64,000 nt of DNA from Methanocella arvoryzae MRE50 (GTDB lineage: Archaea; Halobacteriota; Methanocellia; Methanocellales; Methanocellaceae), in contig NC_009464.1 of the NCBI RefSeq assembly GCF_000063445.1, positions 2,542,001 to 2,606,000 of the forward strand, in the 5' to 3' direction. The position numbers and the translations under genes were made by a program. The notes under the pieces were generated by a model that saw only the letters and a list, made by a program, of their open reading frames with translations, had not been told where the DNA came from and did not search any database. Within the stretch, counting starts at the first letter, position 1; every line of letters starts with the position of its first letter. Positions 27,558-36,160 of the stretch are shown piece after piece.

Positions 27558-28216
27558 GAATGGAGATAATGAACGGGTACCTCAGCGATACCCGGGAACG
27601 GTTCGAAAACATCAATAAGGTTTACTTTGATAACCGGATTCCGGACATCATGCTCCGGATCAGCGACCGGCTGCTGAGCCGTATCGGCTATGCCCACAGC
27701 AACCCGCTTGGCATCGTCCTTTCCTACCGGTACATGGACAAGTACGGGTGGGAAGTGATGGACGAGGTGCTGAAGCACGAGGTCGCTCACATTTACGCAT
27801 TTCACTTCTATGGCGAGCGGGGTCACCGCGGCCACAATTTCCGCAGCGCCTGCGAGATGATGAACGTCTCCCCTACAGCAAGGACGAATGAGCTGTTCGT
27901 AGAACGGGATAAGTGGCACTACCGCTGCCGCGCCTGCGGACAGACCTACTCCACTTACCGGCCTTTCAGCACCGTCCAGTTCTGCGACTGCGGCGAAAAG
28001 TCGGACGAGAGAATGTTGATCAAGATCACCAAGGATCAGATGACTATCCCCCTGCAGGAGTTCCGCGCCCACATCCGCCCGAAGATCACCGTTTACAAGT
28101 GTACCCAGTGCGGGAGAGAAGTCAGGCGGTACAAACGCTGGTCAGAGAAGCACTCCTGCGCAATCTGCCACCCGGGCGAGTACGACGAGAGCTGCCTGAT
28201 GCAGCTCGTGAAATAA
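27536..28216 (+). CDS. SprT-like metalloprotease-fold protein with two zinc ribbons
   Basis: A 226-residue protein. The SprT-like domain has the zinc-protease motif HEVAH (H81, E82, H85) with a further GHRGHNF histidine pair (97 and 100). A first zinc ribbon uses C131, C134, C150 and C152; a second uses C189, C192, C208 and C211. SprT/Spartan proteins cleave or bind proteins cross-linked to DNA; in archaea the role is mostly unproven. The second ribbon makes it longer than many SprT proteins (about 150-170 residues). GGTGA precedes ATG 27536. Confidence 0.86.
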   Translation: MEYDRALRMEIMNGYLSDTRERFENINKVYFDNRIPDIMLRISDRLLSRIGYAHSNPLGIVLSYRYMDKYGWEVMDEVLKHEVAHIYAFHFYGERGHRGHNFRSACEMMNVSPTARTNELFVERDKWHYRCRACGQTYSTYRPFSTVQFCDCGEKSDERMLIKITKDQMTIPLQEFRAHIRPKITVYKCTQCGREVRRYKRWSEKHSCAICHPGEYDESCLMQLVK

Positions 28217-28350
28217 GCCCGGGGATTCTTTTTTTCTTTTTCCGTAGTGCAGGATGACTGCGGAATAGCTGCCCCGGGGGGCCGATCAAATCGCAGCATG
28301 ACGTTTTTAACCCGCGATACCCATATATTGTCGGGTCCTGACTCTGTATC

Positions 28351-28602
28351 ATGGACTTCGCTGCCGTAGTACACAGGCACGGGGAAGACACCACTCAGCT
28401 GGCGATGTTCAAGCTGGTATCAAGGATACGCGAGATACTGCAGTTCAGGACAGACTCTGCCGTCAATGGTGTGCTCACGATATCGGTGGAAGAACTGCGG
28501 GAAGACGCCCTGAAAGTGGCGAGAGAGCTCGACGAGTTCCCCTTCGACGACGTGGAGAAATGTGCCATCATAGAAAAGGCGTGGGAGATCATTGGCCCGT
28601 AA
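28351..28602 (+). CDS. small hypothetical protein, 83 residues
   Basis: A soluble, acidic, mainly helical protein with no recognised domain (VEELREDALKVARELDEFPF, VEKCAIIEKAWEII). CCATATATT lies about 28 bases before ATG 28351, so a leaderless transcript is likely. It ends six bases from the convergent GNAT gene. The frame shows the codon bias of its neighbours, which supports a real gene, but the function is unknown. Confidence 0.6.
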   Translation: MDFAAVVHRHGEDTTQLAMFKLVSRIREILQFRTDSAVNGVLTISVEELREDALKVARELDEFPFDDVEKCAIIEKAWEIIGP

Positions 28603-28608
28603 GCCCGT

Positions 28609-29112
28609 TTAGCCGATGATTTTCTGGTAGGCGACCACATCGAGCCGCTGCCCGAACTTCCGGCCGACCTCTCTGTAATGGGCACACTTATCGTAGCCGT
28701 TTTTCTCAAACAGCCCGATGCTCCGGGCATTTTCCCCGCAGATCGTGGCGACCAGCACGTGAATCCCGCGCTCTACTGCTACCTGTTCGATGAACTGCAG
28801 CGCCCTGCTTCCGAGGCCTTTCCCGACGCTGCCCGGGGCCAGGTATACGGTCACCTCGGCAGTTTCGTCGTACGCTTCCCGCTTCTTGTGCTGCGTCAGC
28901 AAAACGTAGCCGCAGATGATGCCAGCTTCCTTTATCACGTAAGTCCGGTACCGCGGGTTGTCGAAGAACACCAGCTCCCTGAACTCGTCTCTTCCGAACG
29001 CGTGGGCGTGGAAGGTGGCGGTCGTGTTCAAGACATAGTGGTTGTAGATGCCCAGCACCGCGTCGAGGTGCTCTTCTCCGATTTCCTCAAAGCTGACAGT
29101 GTCCGTACGCAT
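28609..29112 (-). CDS. GNAT N-acetyltransferase (phosphinothricin-acetyltransferase-like)
   Basis: A 167-residue GNAT-fold enzyme. Acetyl-CoA-binding motif A appears as VYLAPGSVGKGLGSRALQ, and a conserved GENARSIGLFEKNGY segment (motif B) follows. N-terminal YNHYVLNTTATF matches the phosphinothricin/methionine-sulfone acetyltransferase subfamily (Pat/MnaT). It transfers acetyl to an amino group of a small amino-acid-like compound; the natural substrate here is unknown. It is convergent with the small gene at 28351 and divergent from the YkgJ-like gene. Confidence 0.86.
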   Translation of the reverse strand: MRTDTVSFEEIGEEHLDAVLGIYNHYVLNTTATFHAHAFGRDEFRELVFFDNPRYRTYVIKEAGIICGYVLLTQHKKREAYDETAEVTVYLAPGSVGKGLGSRALQFIEQVAVERGIHVLVATICGENARSIGLFEKNGYDKCAHYREVGRKFGQRLDVVAYQKIIG

Positions 29113-29228
29113 ACCCTCTCAGGGACAGCTATCTGCGTCATGATTATTAATACCTACTCTTTTCCCCTGCACTCTGGCCACAAAACTATTTTAATACCCT
29201 CGCAATATCGATGCTGTGGTAGACCTAC

Positions 29229-30224
29229 ATGAGTGGTGACATCAGACCCTTCGAGTGTGCGATGTGCGGCCAGTGCTGCGCTAACCAGGACCTGATCCAG
29301 CTGACGTCGTACGAGCTGTTCCGGCTGGCAGAGCGCCTGAATACCCCGCCGGCGGAGCTTTTCAGCCGTTACTGTGAGATCGGAGAGACTTCGCTAAACC
29401 CGATGATCCACATGTACATCCGGACGGTAGAGCAGCGGTGCCCGTTTTTAGACGGGAAGCTGTGCAGCGTACACGACGCCCGTCCTTATGCTTGTCGCGC
29501 ATATCCCAAGCGGCAGCCGTACCTTAAAGCCGGGGAGATGAAGGCGTTTGTCAGGTCGAAATACCCCATGCTCGAGGCGACCTGCGACCTCTTCAAGCTG
29601 GACGACACGGTGGAGATGATAGGAGATGCAGACGTGCTGACCGATCAGACGATCGCCTACATGACGGACGAGCTTTACTTTAATACCATCAGGCCCGAAC
29701 ACGTAGATCTCACCGTGCCCTACGACGTCACTGACTCATTCCTGCGCGACGGGGTCATGAGAGAGATCGTGCTCACTCACCTCGCCCGGCCTTATCTCGG
29801 ATCGCTGGCCGACAGCCCGCTGACGGGCATTATTGCGATGACACTGCAGGCCCGTGTCTGGGGCGCGGGAGTCTCCTTCGTCCGCCAGCCGTCTGACATC
29901 TCCGTCCAGGAAGACGCCCGGATCGGCCAGTACCTGCTGGCGAAAACAGATGCGACTTCCGTGGAAGCGCTCCGCGCCCTGGTGGAAAGCGGCCGGATGG
30001 ACCTCGGAAGGACCTTCTTCGCCGCCGGTACGACAGGCGACAAAGTCCGGATCAGCGCGGTTCACGGGTCTTCCGCAGATAAAGTTGCCATAGGGTTCCA
30101 GATAGAAGCCGACGCCGCTGCGGTAGAGCGCCTCTCCGCCGGCGGAGCACGCCCCGTATACGTGTTCTTCCTGCCAGAAGACGGGTCTTCGACCAGAGCG
30201 GTCGGGCTCGCTATCGGGGGATGA
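29229..30224 (+). CDS. YkgJ-family cysteine-cluster protein with long C-terminal extension
   Basis: A 331-residue protein. The N-terminal third has the cysteine pattern of the YkgJ/CxxCxxCC family: CAMCGQCC near residues 10-17, then CPFLDGKLCSVHDARPYACRAYP, which probably binds zinc or an iron-sulfur cluster. Residues from about 120 onward are not recognised and make the protein roughly twice the usual length. It appears monocistronic, starting at ATG 29229 after TTTTAATACC at about 29190. Function unknown; YkgJ proteins have been linked to metal handling and protein modification without a settled role. Confidence 0.8.
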   Translation: MSGDIRPFECAMCGQCCANQDLIQLTSYELFRLAERLNTPPAELFSRYCEIGETSLNPMIHMYIRTVEQRCPFLDGKLCSVHDARPYACRAYPKRQPYLKAGEMKAFVRSKYPMLEATCDLFKLDDTVEMIGDADVLTDQTIAYMTDELYFNTIRPEHVDLTVPYDVTDSFLRDGVMREIVLTHLARPYLGSLADSPLTGIIAMTLQARVWGAGVSFVRQPSDISVQEDARIGQYLLAKTDATSVEALRALVESGRMDLGRTFFAAGTTGDKVRISAVHGSSADKVAIGFQIEADAAAVERLSAGGARPVYVFFLPEDGSSTRAVGLAIGG

Positions 30225-30366
30225 TTTCAGGCCTGAGTAAATTATATATGTGATGTATAATATAATTAGTTGCAGTTCATTGAATGGACTTGCGGAGGCG
30301 CCGGAAATACTTAAATAGTATAAAGGTAGATAAGGCCTCTGCACTGATTCAGTGTTCTGTCATATT

Positions 30367-30450
30367 GTCGCGGTATCCAAGCCTGGTATGGAGCAGGTTT
30401 GCTAAACCTGTGCTCGAAAGAGCTCCGGAGTTCAAATCTCCGCCGCGGCG
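30367..30450 (+). tRNA. tRNA-Ser(GCT)
   Basis: The acceptor stem is GTCGCGG/CCGCGGC with a T-G pair and discriminator G. The anticodon loop is TTGCTAA (anticodon GCT), and a long variable arm (TGCTCGAAAGAGCTC) is typical of class II tRNASer. The T-arm is CGGAG-TTCAAAT-CTCCG. CCA is not encoded. An ISL3 element is inserted 20 bases after its 3' end. Confidence 0.95.
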
Positions 30451-30470
30451 CTTTCCTTATTACTTCTTTC

Positions 30471-30478
30471 CTTATTAC
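30471..30478. repeat. left 8-bp target-site duplication CTTATTAC
   Basis: This is identical to 31803-31810 at the other end of the ISL3 element. Eight bases is the usual duplication length for the family. The perfect match indicates a recent insertion. Confidence 0.85.
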
Positions 30479-31802
30479 GGTTCTTCTCCCTGTTTGGGAT
30501 CGGGGTTAGAGGCCGCATATTTTTATTATTTTTAGCATGAAGTATTCGATGTCCCGGAAACCGTATGCTCTACGTTTGATGAGCCCGATCTTATTGTTGA
30601 ACCCCTCGCTGGCGGCATTCGTCACTCCGTGTTTGAAGTAGTTGTGGATGCCGTACAGGTAATTGTTAATGGTCTTCACCACTTTGTCGTATTCTTGTAT
30701 GCCGGACTCCTGAACATTGGCCTTCCAGGTTTCCAATCGTCGTATGGCGACATCGTAGCATTTTTCGTCCAGGATGCTGAGGAGTTGCTCTTTTAGCACA
30801 TATGCACTGTACAGGGTCTGATTCTTCTCCAGGAGACTGTTGAGGGTTTCTCGTCGGTCAGGTGGCACATTCTCGTTTCTCAGGAGGATCAGGAAACGTT
30901 TTTTCTTGAACTCCTTCTGCTCATCCTTACCAGCATTCCTGAACTCGTGTCGGCGTATCGAATCCAACGCTTCGTTCACCTTTTTAGCGACATGGAACTT
31001 GTCGAAGACGATGTCCGCCCTCGTGTACTCTTTCACACTAGCGATAAAGGGATCCCACATATCCATAACTGCCACCTTGATCAACTGACATTTCTCAGGT
31101 CCAAGCTCCTGGAAGAAGGCGTTCAGAGTCTCCTTCTTACGGTCCAGGCCAACCCAGAGGACATAACCATGGTCCACGTCACGGACGACCGTGAGATATT
31201 TATGCCCTTTCTGATAAGCGATCTCATCAACACCAATCCTGACAGGATGCACCTCGGACAAACCCTTCAGGGCTGACCGAATAGATTCTTTATCGATGTT
31301 CTTAACCGTCTTCCAGTCCAACCCTACAAAGCTCGCCGCTTCTTTCACACTCATATGATCACAGAGACGGCCCACATACGCTTCATACGCCCTTGTACAA
31401 TTACTGTAATCCCTTACGAAACCCACATCCTCATACCCACGGTACCCACATTTACAATGCAATTTGTACTCCTCAAAGTACAGGTAGCATTCGAACCCCG
31501 AGAAGTCCAGGTGACGGACAAGCCGGCCATACGAGCCTTCAAAACGTTTCACCACACGGTTACAGCAAGGACACCGGACCTTATGCTTCGATCGTCCGAG
31601 CTGGATGACCACCATGCCAACCAGCATGGTCATCACGCTCAGACCAACAATCTTAAAGCCTGGAAAATTATACACGGTACTGAATACCATCGAGTATTTG
31701 CATCGTTTACTCATGATTGTTTGCCAAAACTAAAAGAGCAAACGATGCCTTACTACTTACCGATCAGCCAACAGGACTCAATCCCAACCTTGGAGAAGAG
31801 CC
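30479..31802 (-). mobile_element. ISL3-family insertion sequence, 1324 bp
   Basis: The terminal inverted repeats start GGTTCTTCTCC on the left and GGCTCTTCTCC on the right (minus strand), continuing imperfectly through TTGGGAT. The element carries one intact transposase and is flanked by the 8-bp duplication CTTATTAC. Intact ends, gene and duplication suggest a recently mobile copy. Confidence 0.92.
30506..31714 (-). CDS. ISL3-family transposase
   Basis: A 402-residue transposase of the DDE_Tnp_ISL3 type. The N-terminal zinc finger includes RCPCCNRVVKRFEG and HCKCGYRG; a helix-turn-helix-like region follows (MSVKEAASFVGLDWKTVKNI). The catalytic acidic residues are expected in RIGVDEIAYQKG, VAVMDMWDPF with FDKFHVAK, and NAASEGFNNKIGLIKR. 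The frame is complete. It is transcribed toward tRNA-Ser(GCT). Confidence 0.94.
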   Translation of the reverse strand: MSKRCKYSMVFSTVYNFPGFKIVGLSVMTMLVGMVVIQLGRSKHKVRCPCCNRVVKRFEGSYGRLVRHLDFSGFECYLYFEEYKLHCKCGYRGYEDVGFVRDYSNCTRAYEAYVGRLCDHMSVKEAASFVGLDWKTVKNIDKESIRSALKGLSEVHPVRIGVDEIAYQKGHKYLTVVRDVDHGYVLWVGLDRKKETLNAFFQELGPEKCQLIKVAVMDMWDPFIASVKEYTRADIVFDKFHVAKKVNEALDSIRRHEFRNAGKDEQKEFKKKRFLILLRNENVPPDRRETLNSLLEKNQTLYSAYVLKEQLLSILDEKCYDVAIRRLETWKANVQESGIQEYDKVVKTINNYLYGIHNYFKHGVTNAASEGFNNKIGLIKRRAYGFRDIEYFMLKIIKICGL

Positions 31803-31810
31803 CTTATTAC
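31803..31810. repeat. right 8-bp target-site duplication CTTATTAC
   Basis: This matches 30471-30478 exactly and bounds the ISL3 element on its right. Confidence 0.85.
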
Positions 31811-31837
31811 TTATATTACAATATTAAGTAATAACTC

Positions 31838-31904
31838 GCAACTCCGAAGGAGTTGCATTAGTAAAAAGTTTTGGAAAGGCTCACGGAAAACCTTTCTCAA
31901 AAGG
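31838..31904. terminator. two hairpins downstream of the ISL3 insertion
   Basis: GCAACTCC-GAA-GGAGTTGC (31838-31856) is a perfect 8-bp hairpin. A second hairpin (about 31879-31904) pairs GGAAAACCTTT with AAAGGTTTTCC and repeats the 19977 motif. They lie downstream of the leftward kinase gene and may terminate it. Confidence 0.5.
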
Positions 31905-31969
31905 TTTTCCTGTGATAGTAATTCCTGTGATCGTATTCGTTTTCCTGTAATTCAATGTCCATACTCTTG

Positions 31970-33058
31970 CTAGTTCGCGGCCGGCAACATGATCACGAAC
32001 TTAGTGCCCTTCGTGTGGTCGCCGGGCACCCGATCTTCTACCCTGATTTGCCCCCGGGCGGACTCGATCAGCCTTCCGACAAGGTATAATCCCAGCCCTC
32101 CCCGGACCTGATGTTCGCCCCTGCTTAAAGGGACGCGGAACAGCCGGGCTTTAAGCTCGTCGGGAATGCCCGGGCCATTGTCCTCTATGATGGCCATTGA
32201 GTAGGCCTGATCCTTTACCTTTGTGTGCTCTACCCTGATGTCGATGGTCAGATCCCTGTCTGGCGGTGAGTGCTTAACGGCATTGTCCAGGATATTGGAG
32301 AATACCTGGCTAATAAGCTCGTTCGCCAGGACCATACAATCATGCCCTGGCACAAAGTTGATGGCGATGTTTCTGCCCGGGATATGGGAGTATATGGGCA
32401 ATACCTCTGAGATCATCCTGCACAGATCCAGAGGAACCAGTTTCAGGCTGGTGACCTCTATTTTCTGTAATGTCCTCATCGTCTGTATCAACTTCGAACT
32501 TCTCCGTATTGCATCCAGTGGCGCCGATATCCATTTCTTCTCTTCCTCTTTAAGCGCCAGCGCTGATAAAGCATATTCGAGGTGCGACAGGGCTATCTGG
32601 TTGAGGTTGCTCATGTCGTGTGTTATCAGGCTGAGATACAGGTTAATCCGCTCGTTAGCCTTTCTGAGCCTGTCCTCAGTTTCCATCAGGCGTCTCACGT
32701 CGGCGGCAGACCAGAGCAGGCCGATTAAGTGCCCATCGTCGGAGCGGATCCCGGATTGAGCCACTACGACCCATATTGTTTCCCCGTCTTTCTTGCGGAT
32801 CAGTATCGGCGGGCTTTCGGGCTGTTCATCGAGTCGATGGAACAATTCTTCGATTGCGCCGGGCCGGGCGTCGACTAAGAAGTCGGTAATATTCTTGCCT
32901 ACGGTTTCTTCAATGGCAAATCCTGTTATCCTGAAGAAACCCTTGTTTACGAAAGTGATCCGGTGGCTCGTATCCATCACGATCATGATTTCCAGAATGT
33001 GGTCTACGACGAACTTAAAGGTCTCCTCGTTTCCGTACAATATCTCTTTGCCCGCCAA
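31970..33058 (-). CDS. PAS-domain sensor histidine kinase
   Basis: A 362-residue soluble kinase. A PAS domain (about 10-130: ILEIMIVMDTSHRITFVN, GKNITDFL) is followed by a dimerisation helix with the phospho-acceptor histidine in SLITHDMSN. The ATPase domain has the N-box ILDNAVKH, G1 box DNGPGIP and G2 box GGLGLYLV. TTG 33058 is the apparent start, with AGGTATCG upstream. No response-regulator gene is adjacent, so its partner lies elsewhere. The signal is unknown. Downstream hairpins and the ISL3 element separate it from tRNA-Ser. Confidence 0.9.
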   Translation of the reverse strand: MAGKEILYGNEETFKFVVDHILEIMIVMDTSHRITFVNKGFFRITGFAIEETVGKNITDFLVDARPGAIEELFHRLDEQPESPPILIRKKDGETIWVVVAQSGIRSDDGHLIGLLWSAADVRRLMETEDRLRKANERINLYLSLITHDMSNLNQIALSHLEYALSALALKEEEKKWISAPLDAIRRSSKLIQTMRTLQKIEVTSLKLVPLDLCRMISEVLPIYSHIPGRNIAINFVPGHDCMVLANELISQVFSNILDNAVKHSPPDRDLTIDIRVEHTKVKDQAYSMAIIEDNGPGIPDELKARLFRVPLSRGEHQVRGGLGLYLVGRLIESARGQIRVEDRVPGDHTKGTKFVIMLPAAN

Positions 33059-33228
33059 CTTCGATACCTGATCATATAAACACTAAAAATGATTAAATAT
33101 ATTTTTGATATTATGTACCTGCTATACGATGCGGCGGACTACCATTAACGCCTGTATCGGATAAACCACTTCCTTTCCAGCCGCAATAGGGGCAAATCTT
33201 AATCCGTGGCGAGCAACAACTTTTACCT

Positions 33229-33693
33229 ATGAAGATCGGTATCATCGTTTACTCCCAGACCGGCCACACCCTGCTCGTAGCCGAAAACCTCAAAAACAAG
33301 CTCACTGCTGCAGGACACTCAGCTGCTGTCGAGAGGCTCGTGCCCCTCAGCGGCGAGAAAGACGGGAAGAACATCCAGTTCGGCAATCTGCCTGACTTAA
33401 ATCAGTACGAAGGGCTGGTCTTCGGCTCTCCGGTGCAGGCATTTTCCCTTGCACCAGTCATGGCTGCCTACATGAAGCAGCTACCTCCTCTTAATGGTAA
33501 AAAGGTCGCATGCTTCGTCACCAAAGGCTTGCCCTTTAGATGGACCGGCGGCAGCGGGGCCGTCAACAGGCTTAAGAAGGAAGCCGAAGTCAGGGGCGGG
33601 AAAGTGGGCGCTGCCGGAGTCATCGTATGGAGAGGCACCAGCCTGGATAGCAACATTGCTGAAGTAGTGGACGTAATCAGCAAGTCGTTTTGA
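33229..33693 (+). CDS. flavodoxin-family protein
   Basis: A 154-residue flavodoxin-like fold. The FMN phosphate loop is IVYSQTGHT near the N-terminus. LVFGSPVQAFSLAP and VACFVTKGLPFRWTGGSGAVN correspond to the later FMN-contacting loops. It probably carries electrons or acts as an NAD(P)H-quinone-reductase-like flavoprotein. Its stop overlaps the ATG of the DUF169 gene (TGATG), so the two are coupled and may form one redox-related system. Confidence 0.87.
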   Translation: MKIGIIVYSQTGHTLLVAENLKNKLTAAGHSAAVERLVPLSGEKDGKNIQFGNLPDLNQYEGLVFGSPVQAFSLAPVMAAYMKQLPPLNGKKVACFVTKGLPFRWTGGSGAVNRLKKEAEVRGGKVGAAGVIVWRGTSLDSNIAEVVDVISKSF

Positions 33694-34505
33694 TGCTCAG
33701 AACTGTTATGGATGCGGATACCATGACTCTCTCCCCAAAAGAAATCGGTGAAAAGCTGGCGGTAGCCGGCAGGCTCAAGTTTCGGCCGCTCTGCATCTAC
33801 GGCTCGGAGACCGTTCCGGCCGGCGGGAGGCCGATGACCTCCGTAGACCGCTGTATCGCAAAGGCAATGTTCGCTGCCTCGGCATGCGCTGACATGCCTC
33901 CTCTGTACTTCGGCAAGGGTGCCATGGCCGGGTGCTGTCCGGGCGGAATCGGATGGACTGGCTACGGCAGACTGGCCCCGGCGCTGGAGTACTTCGTGTC
34001 GTACGGGACCAGAGAGTTCAGGGATGGCGCAGCCGAGTACCTGAAAGCCAGCCCGGAGCTGGTCAGGGCCTCCAAAGACGCGGTCGGCATCATCACCCCG
34101 CCCGGCACCTACACGGTAGTGCGGGCTTGCGAAGACCTGGATCAGGATCCGGGTGTCAGGGCAGTCATCTGTTTCGGCAACAGCGAGCAGATCAGAAACC
34201 TGTCAGCCCTCATCCATTTCCGCAGCGCGGACCCCTTCAACCCGGTAAGGGCCGCCTGGGGCCCGACCTGCGCATCGTGGATCACTTATCCGGCCGGCAT
34301 GGCAGAAAAGGCGCCGGCAGACTCGGCCTACCTGGGGCCCATGGACCCGACAGGCAATTGCTGGTTCCCGGAAAACTGCCTCGGGATCGGCATCCCTGTA
34401 AAGCTGGCGATCGCCATGTGCGAGGACCTCGACAGCTCGTTCATTGTCAGGAGGCCGGAGGTAGCTTACCCTGTGGTAAGAGATGATGTTTGTTCGAGAA
34501 AATAG
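33693..34505 (+). CDS. DUF169-family protein
   Basis: A 270-residue protein of the DUF169 family, common in methanogens and anaerobes. The recognisable parts are RPLCIYGSETVP, RCIAKAMFAASA, GCCPGGIGWTGYG and GPTCASWITYP. Two cysteine-containing motifs could bind a cofactor, but no function is established. ATG 33693 overlaps the flavodoxin stop codon. Alternative starts are at TTG 33690 or ATG 33708. It is co-transcribed with the flavodoxin, which hints at a redox role (inference). Confidence 0.85.
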   Translation: MLRTVMDADTMTLSPKEIGEKLAVAGRLKFRPLCIYGSETVPAGGRPMTSVDRCIAKAMFAASACADMPPLYFGKGAMAGCCPGGIGWTGYGRLAPALEYFVSYGTREFRDGAAEYLKASPELVRASKDAVGIITPPGTYTVVRACEDLDQDPGVRAVICFGNSEQIRNLSALIHFRSADPFNPVRAAWGPTCASWITYPAGMAEKAPADSAYLGPMDPTGNCWFPENCLGIGIPVKLAIAMCEDLDSSFIVRRPEVAYPVVRDDVCSRK

Positions 34506-34613
34506 GTGCATGGCGCAGCGTTCGTTTTCTTCCGCTGGCCTACTAACAACCTTTTATCGATGCCGGCGGAATCTTTCGTTGATTTTTTCATTCCGCCCGC
34601 CAAGATTCTAATT

Positions 34614-35174
34614 ATGTCCGTAGAGCAGCCAGCATACGAAACGCTGAAGCAGGACGGTAGTTTTGAGGTACGACGGTACAACGGCTACGTTCTCGCCCAT
34701 GTGGACGTGGAGGCTGACTTCGACACCGCGCTGAATGAGGGTTTCCGGGCGCTGTTCGGCTACATTACTGGCCATAACCGGGTGCGGACAAAAGTCCCTC
34801 TGACCATGCCCGCCACTGGAGAGGTCGGGGAGCGCACAGAGACCATTCCCATGACTGTGCCGGTGATCATGGAGCCCAGGCGAGAAGGCGTTTACCGCGT
34901 CGGCTTTATCATGCCCGGGAGGTACACCCTCGAGACCCTGCCGAGGCCTGACAACGAGTCCATAGGCTTCACTGAGATACCTGACCATAAAGTGGCGGTC
35001 ATACGGTTTTCCGGCCACTCGCACGAGCCGAAGGTGAGGGAGAAAATAGGCGAGCTGAAGGATTGGCTTAGAGGGAATGATCTGGAGCCGAAGTCCAGTT
35101 TCCGGTTGGCCCGGTATGACCCGCCCTGGATACCGGGGTTCCTGAGGCATAACGAGATCATGGTCGACGTCTGA
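34614..35174 (+). CDS. SOUL-family heme-binding protein
   Basis: A 186-residue protein matching the SOUL/HBP fold: PAYETLKQDGSFEVRRYNGY at the N-terminus, GFRALFGYITGHN, IPMTVPVIME and the C-terminal ARYDPPWIPGFLRHNEIMV, the family hallmark. SOUL proteins bind heme or tetrapyrroles and have been proposed as carriers. The ATG at 34614 is preferred over an upstream frame start at 34506 that lacks family similarity. The next gene converges three bases away. Confidence 0.92.
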   Translation: MSVEQPAYETLKQDGSFEVRRYNGYVLAHVDVEADFDTALNEGFRALFGYITGHNRVRTKVPLTMPATGEVGERTETIPMTVPVIMEPRREGVYRVGFIMPGRYTLETLPRPDNESIGFTEIPDHKVAVIRFSGHSHEPKVREKIGELKDWLRGNDLEPKSSFRLARYDPPWIPGFLRHNEIMVDV

Positions 35175-35177
35175 CTT

Positions 35178-35990
35178 TCAGCCGTGGCTCTTCCGGTACT
35201 CCGTCAGCCACTTCGTGGCGAAGTCGACTGCCTCCCGCTGCCGGAACAGCCTGGACCCGGCGGAGCCGACGTAGCCTCTGGATATCTGTACGCTCTCTTC
35301 GAAGTCCGCTCCGATGTGGGGGAAAATATCGGAGTCCAGCACGATGTCTTCGCTTTCTACCCATGTCCGCCTGCCATCTTTCATGATCGGGAAGCCGTCT
35401 CTGCAGGGCTTCGCACCGGGAGCCCTGTACTCGGCGAGGTGAAGCGAGGTACAGGTATCGTATCCTGTGCCCAGCATTAGCACGTACCCATCGAGATCAT
35501 AGATGCGGGCGAGGGGAGAATTTTCCCCGAGGGCATAGTCGATAGTCTGGCCTTCTGTTATCCGTCTGGCATTTTTCCCCAGGGCGGACAGCGAAAGGTT
35601 AGGATGGGAACTTCTGACTGCCCCTGGCCATTTTCTAAAAGTTTCAGCGATGATGCCAATCCCTCTCGTAGGGGTGACGGCGGCGTCGTATGCAGGCATC
35701 GTCTCCCGGATGATCGCTACCCACGGGGCAGGCACAGGCGGGTTTTTCCAGCCGGCAGGGTCTGAGAGCCCGGTTTGTGCAGGCATGACGAGGGTGCCCT
35801 CTTCTGTGACCACGTTGAGGAGCGCCTGTATCACGGCTACCGCTTCGCCGCACACCCAGCCTATCGAGCTGAGGGAAGCGTGCACAATGACTGTCATGCC
35901 TTCTCGCAATCCCAGCGCCCGCAGGTCTCTCGATATGCTCTCGACTGTGCGGGGCTCCGGGGTTTTCTGAATAATCTCAGACTCTCTCAT
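35178..35990 (-). CDS. AAC(3)-family N-acetyltransferase
   Basis: A 270-residue member of the aminoglycoside 3-N-acetyltransferase fold family. The signature VHASLSSIGWVCG binds acetyl-CoA, followed by GTLVMPAQTG, FRKWPGAVRSSHPNLS and LLGTGYDTCTSLHLAEY. Relatives acetylate aminoglycosides at N-3, but archaeal members may have other substrates, so drug resistance should not be assumed. ATG 35990 has AGGA nine bases upstream. It is convergent with the SOUL-family gene and divergent from the GyrI-like gene. Confidence 0.88.
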   Translation of the reverse strand: MRESEIIQKTPEPRTVESISRDLRALGLREGMTVIVHASLSSIGWVCGEAVAVIQALLNVVTEEGTLVMPAQTGLSDPAGWKNPPVPAPWVAIIRETMPAYDAAVTPTRGIGIIAETFRKWPGAVRSSHPNLSLSALGKNARRITEGQTIDYALGENSPLARIYDLDGYVLMLGTGYDTCTSLHLAEYRAPGAKPCRDGFPIMKDGRRTWVESEDIVLDSDIFPHIGADFEESVQISRGYVGSAGSRLFRQREAVDFATKWLTEYRKSHG

Positions 35991-36160
35991 AATATAGTCC
36001 TGCCTGCTATAACTACTTATGAACCTGTACGTATACTCTCTTGTGAGGTCACGACACGCTGTTACTTTCAGGTAGCTCTTACGTTAATATTTTCATATAA
36101 GAGAGCAAAAGTTAGCTGAAAGCTACAATCTTATCATGCTTCTCTGGAGTAAATGATTCT

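Noticed and set aside
35178-35990. Reading the AAC(3)-family gene as an aminoglycoside resistance determinant
   Set aside because: The family match is clear, but archaeal ribosomes and native members give no basis for claiming drug resistance.
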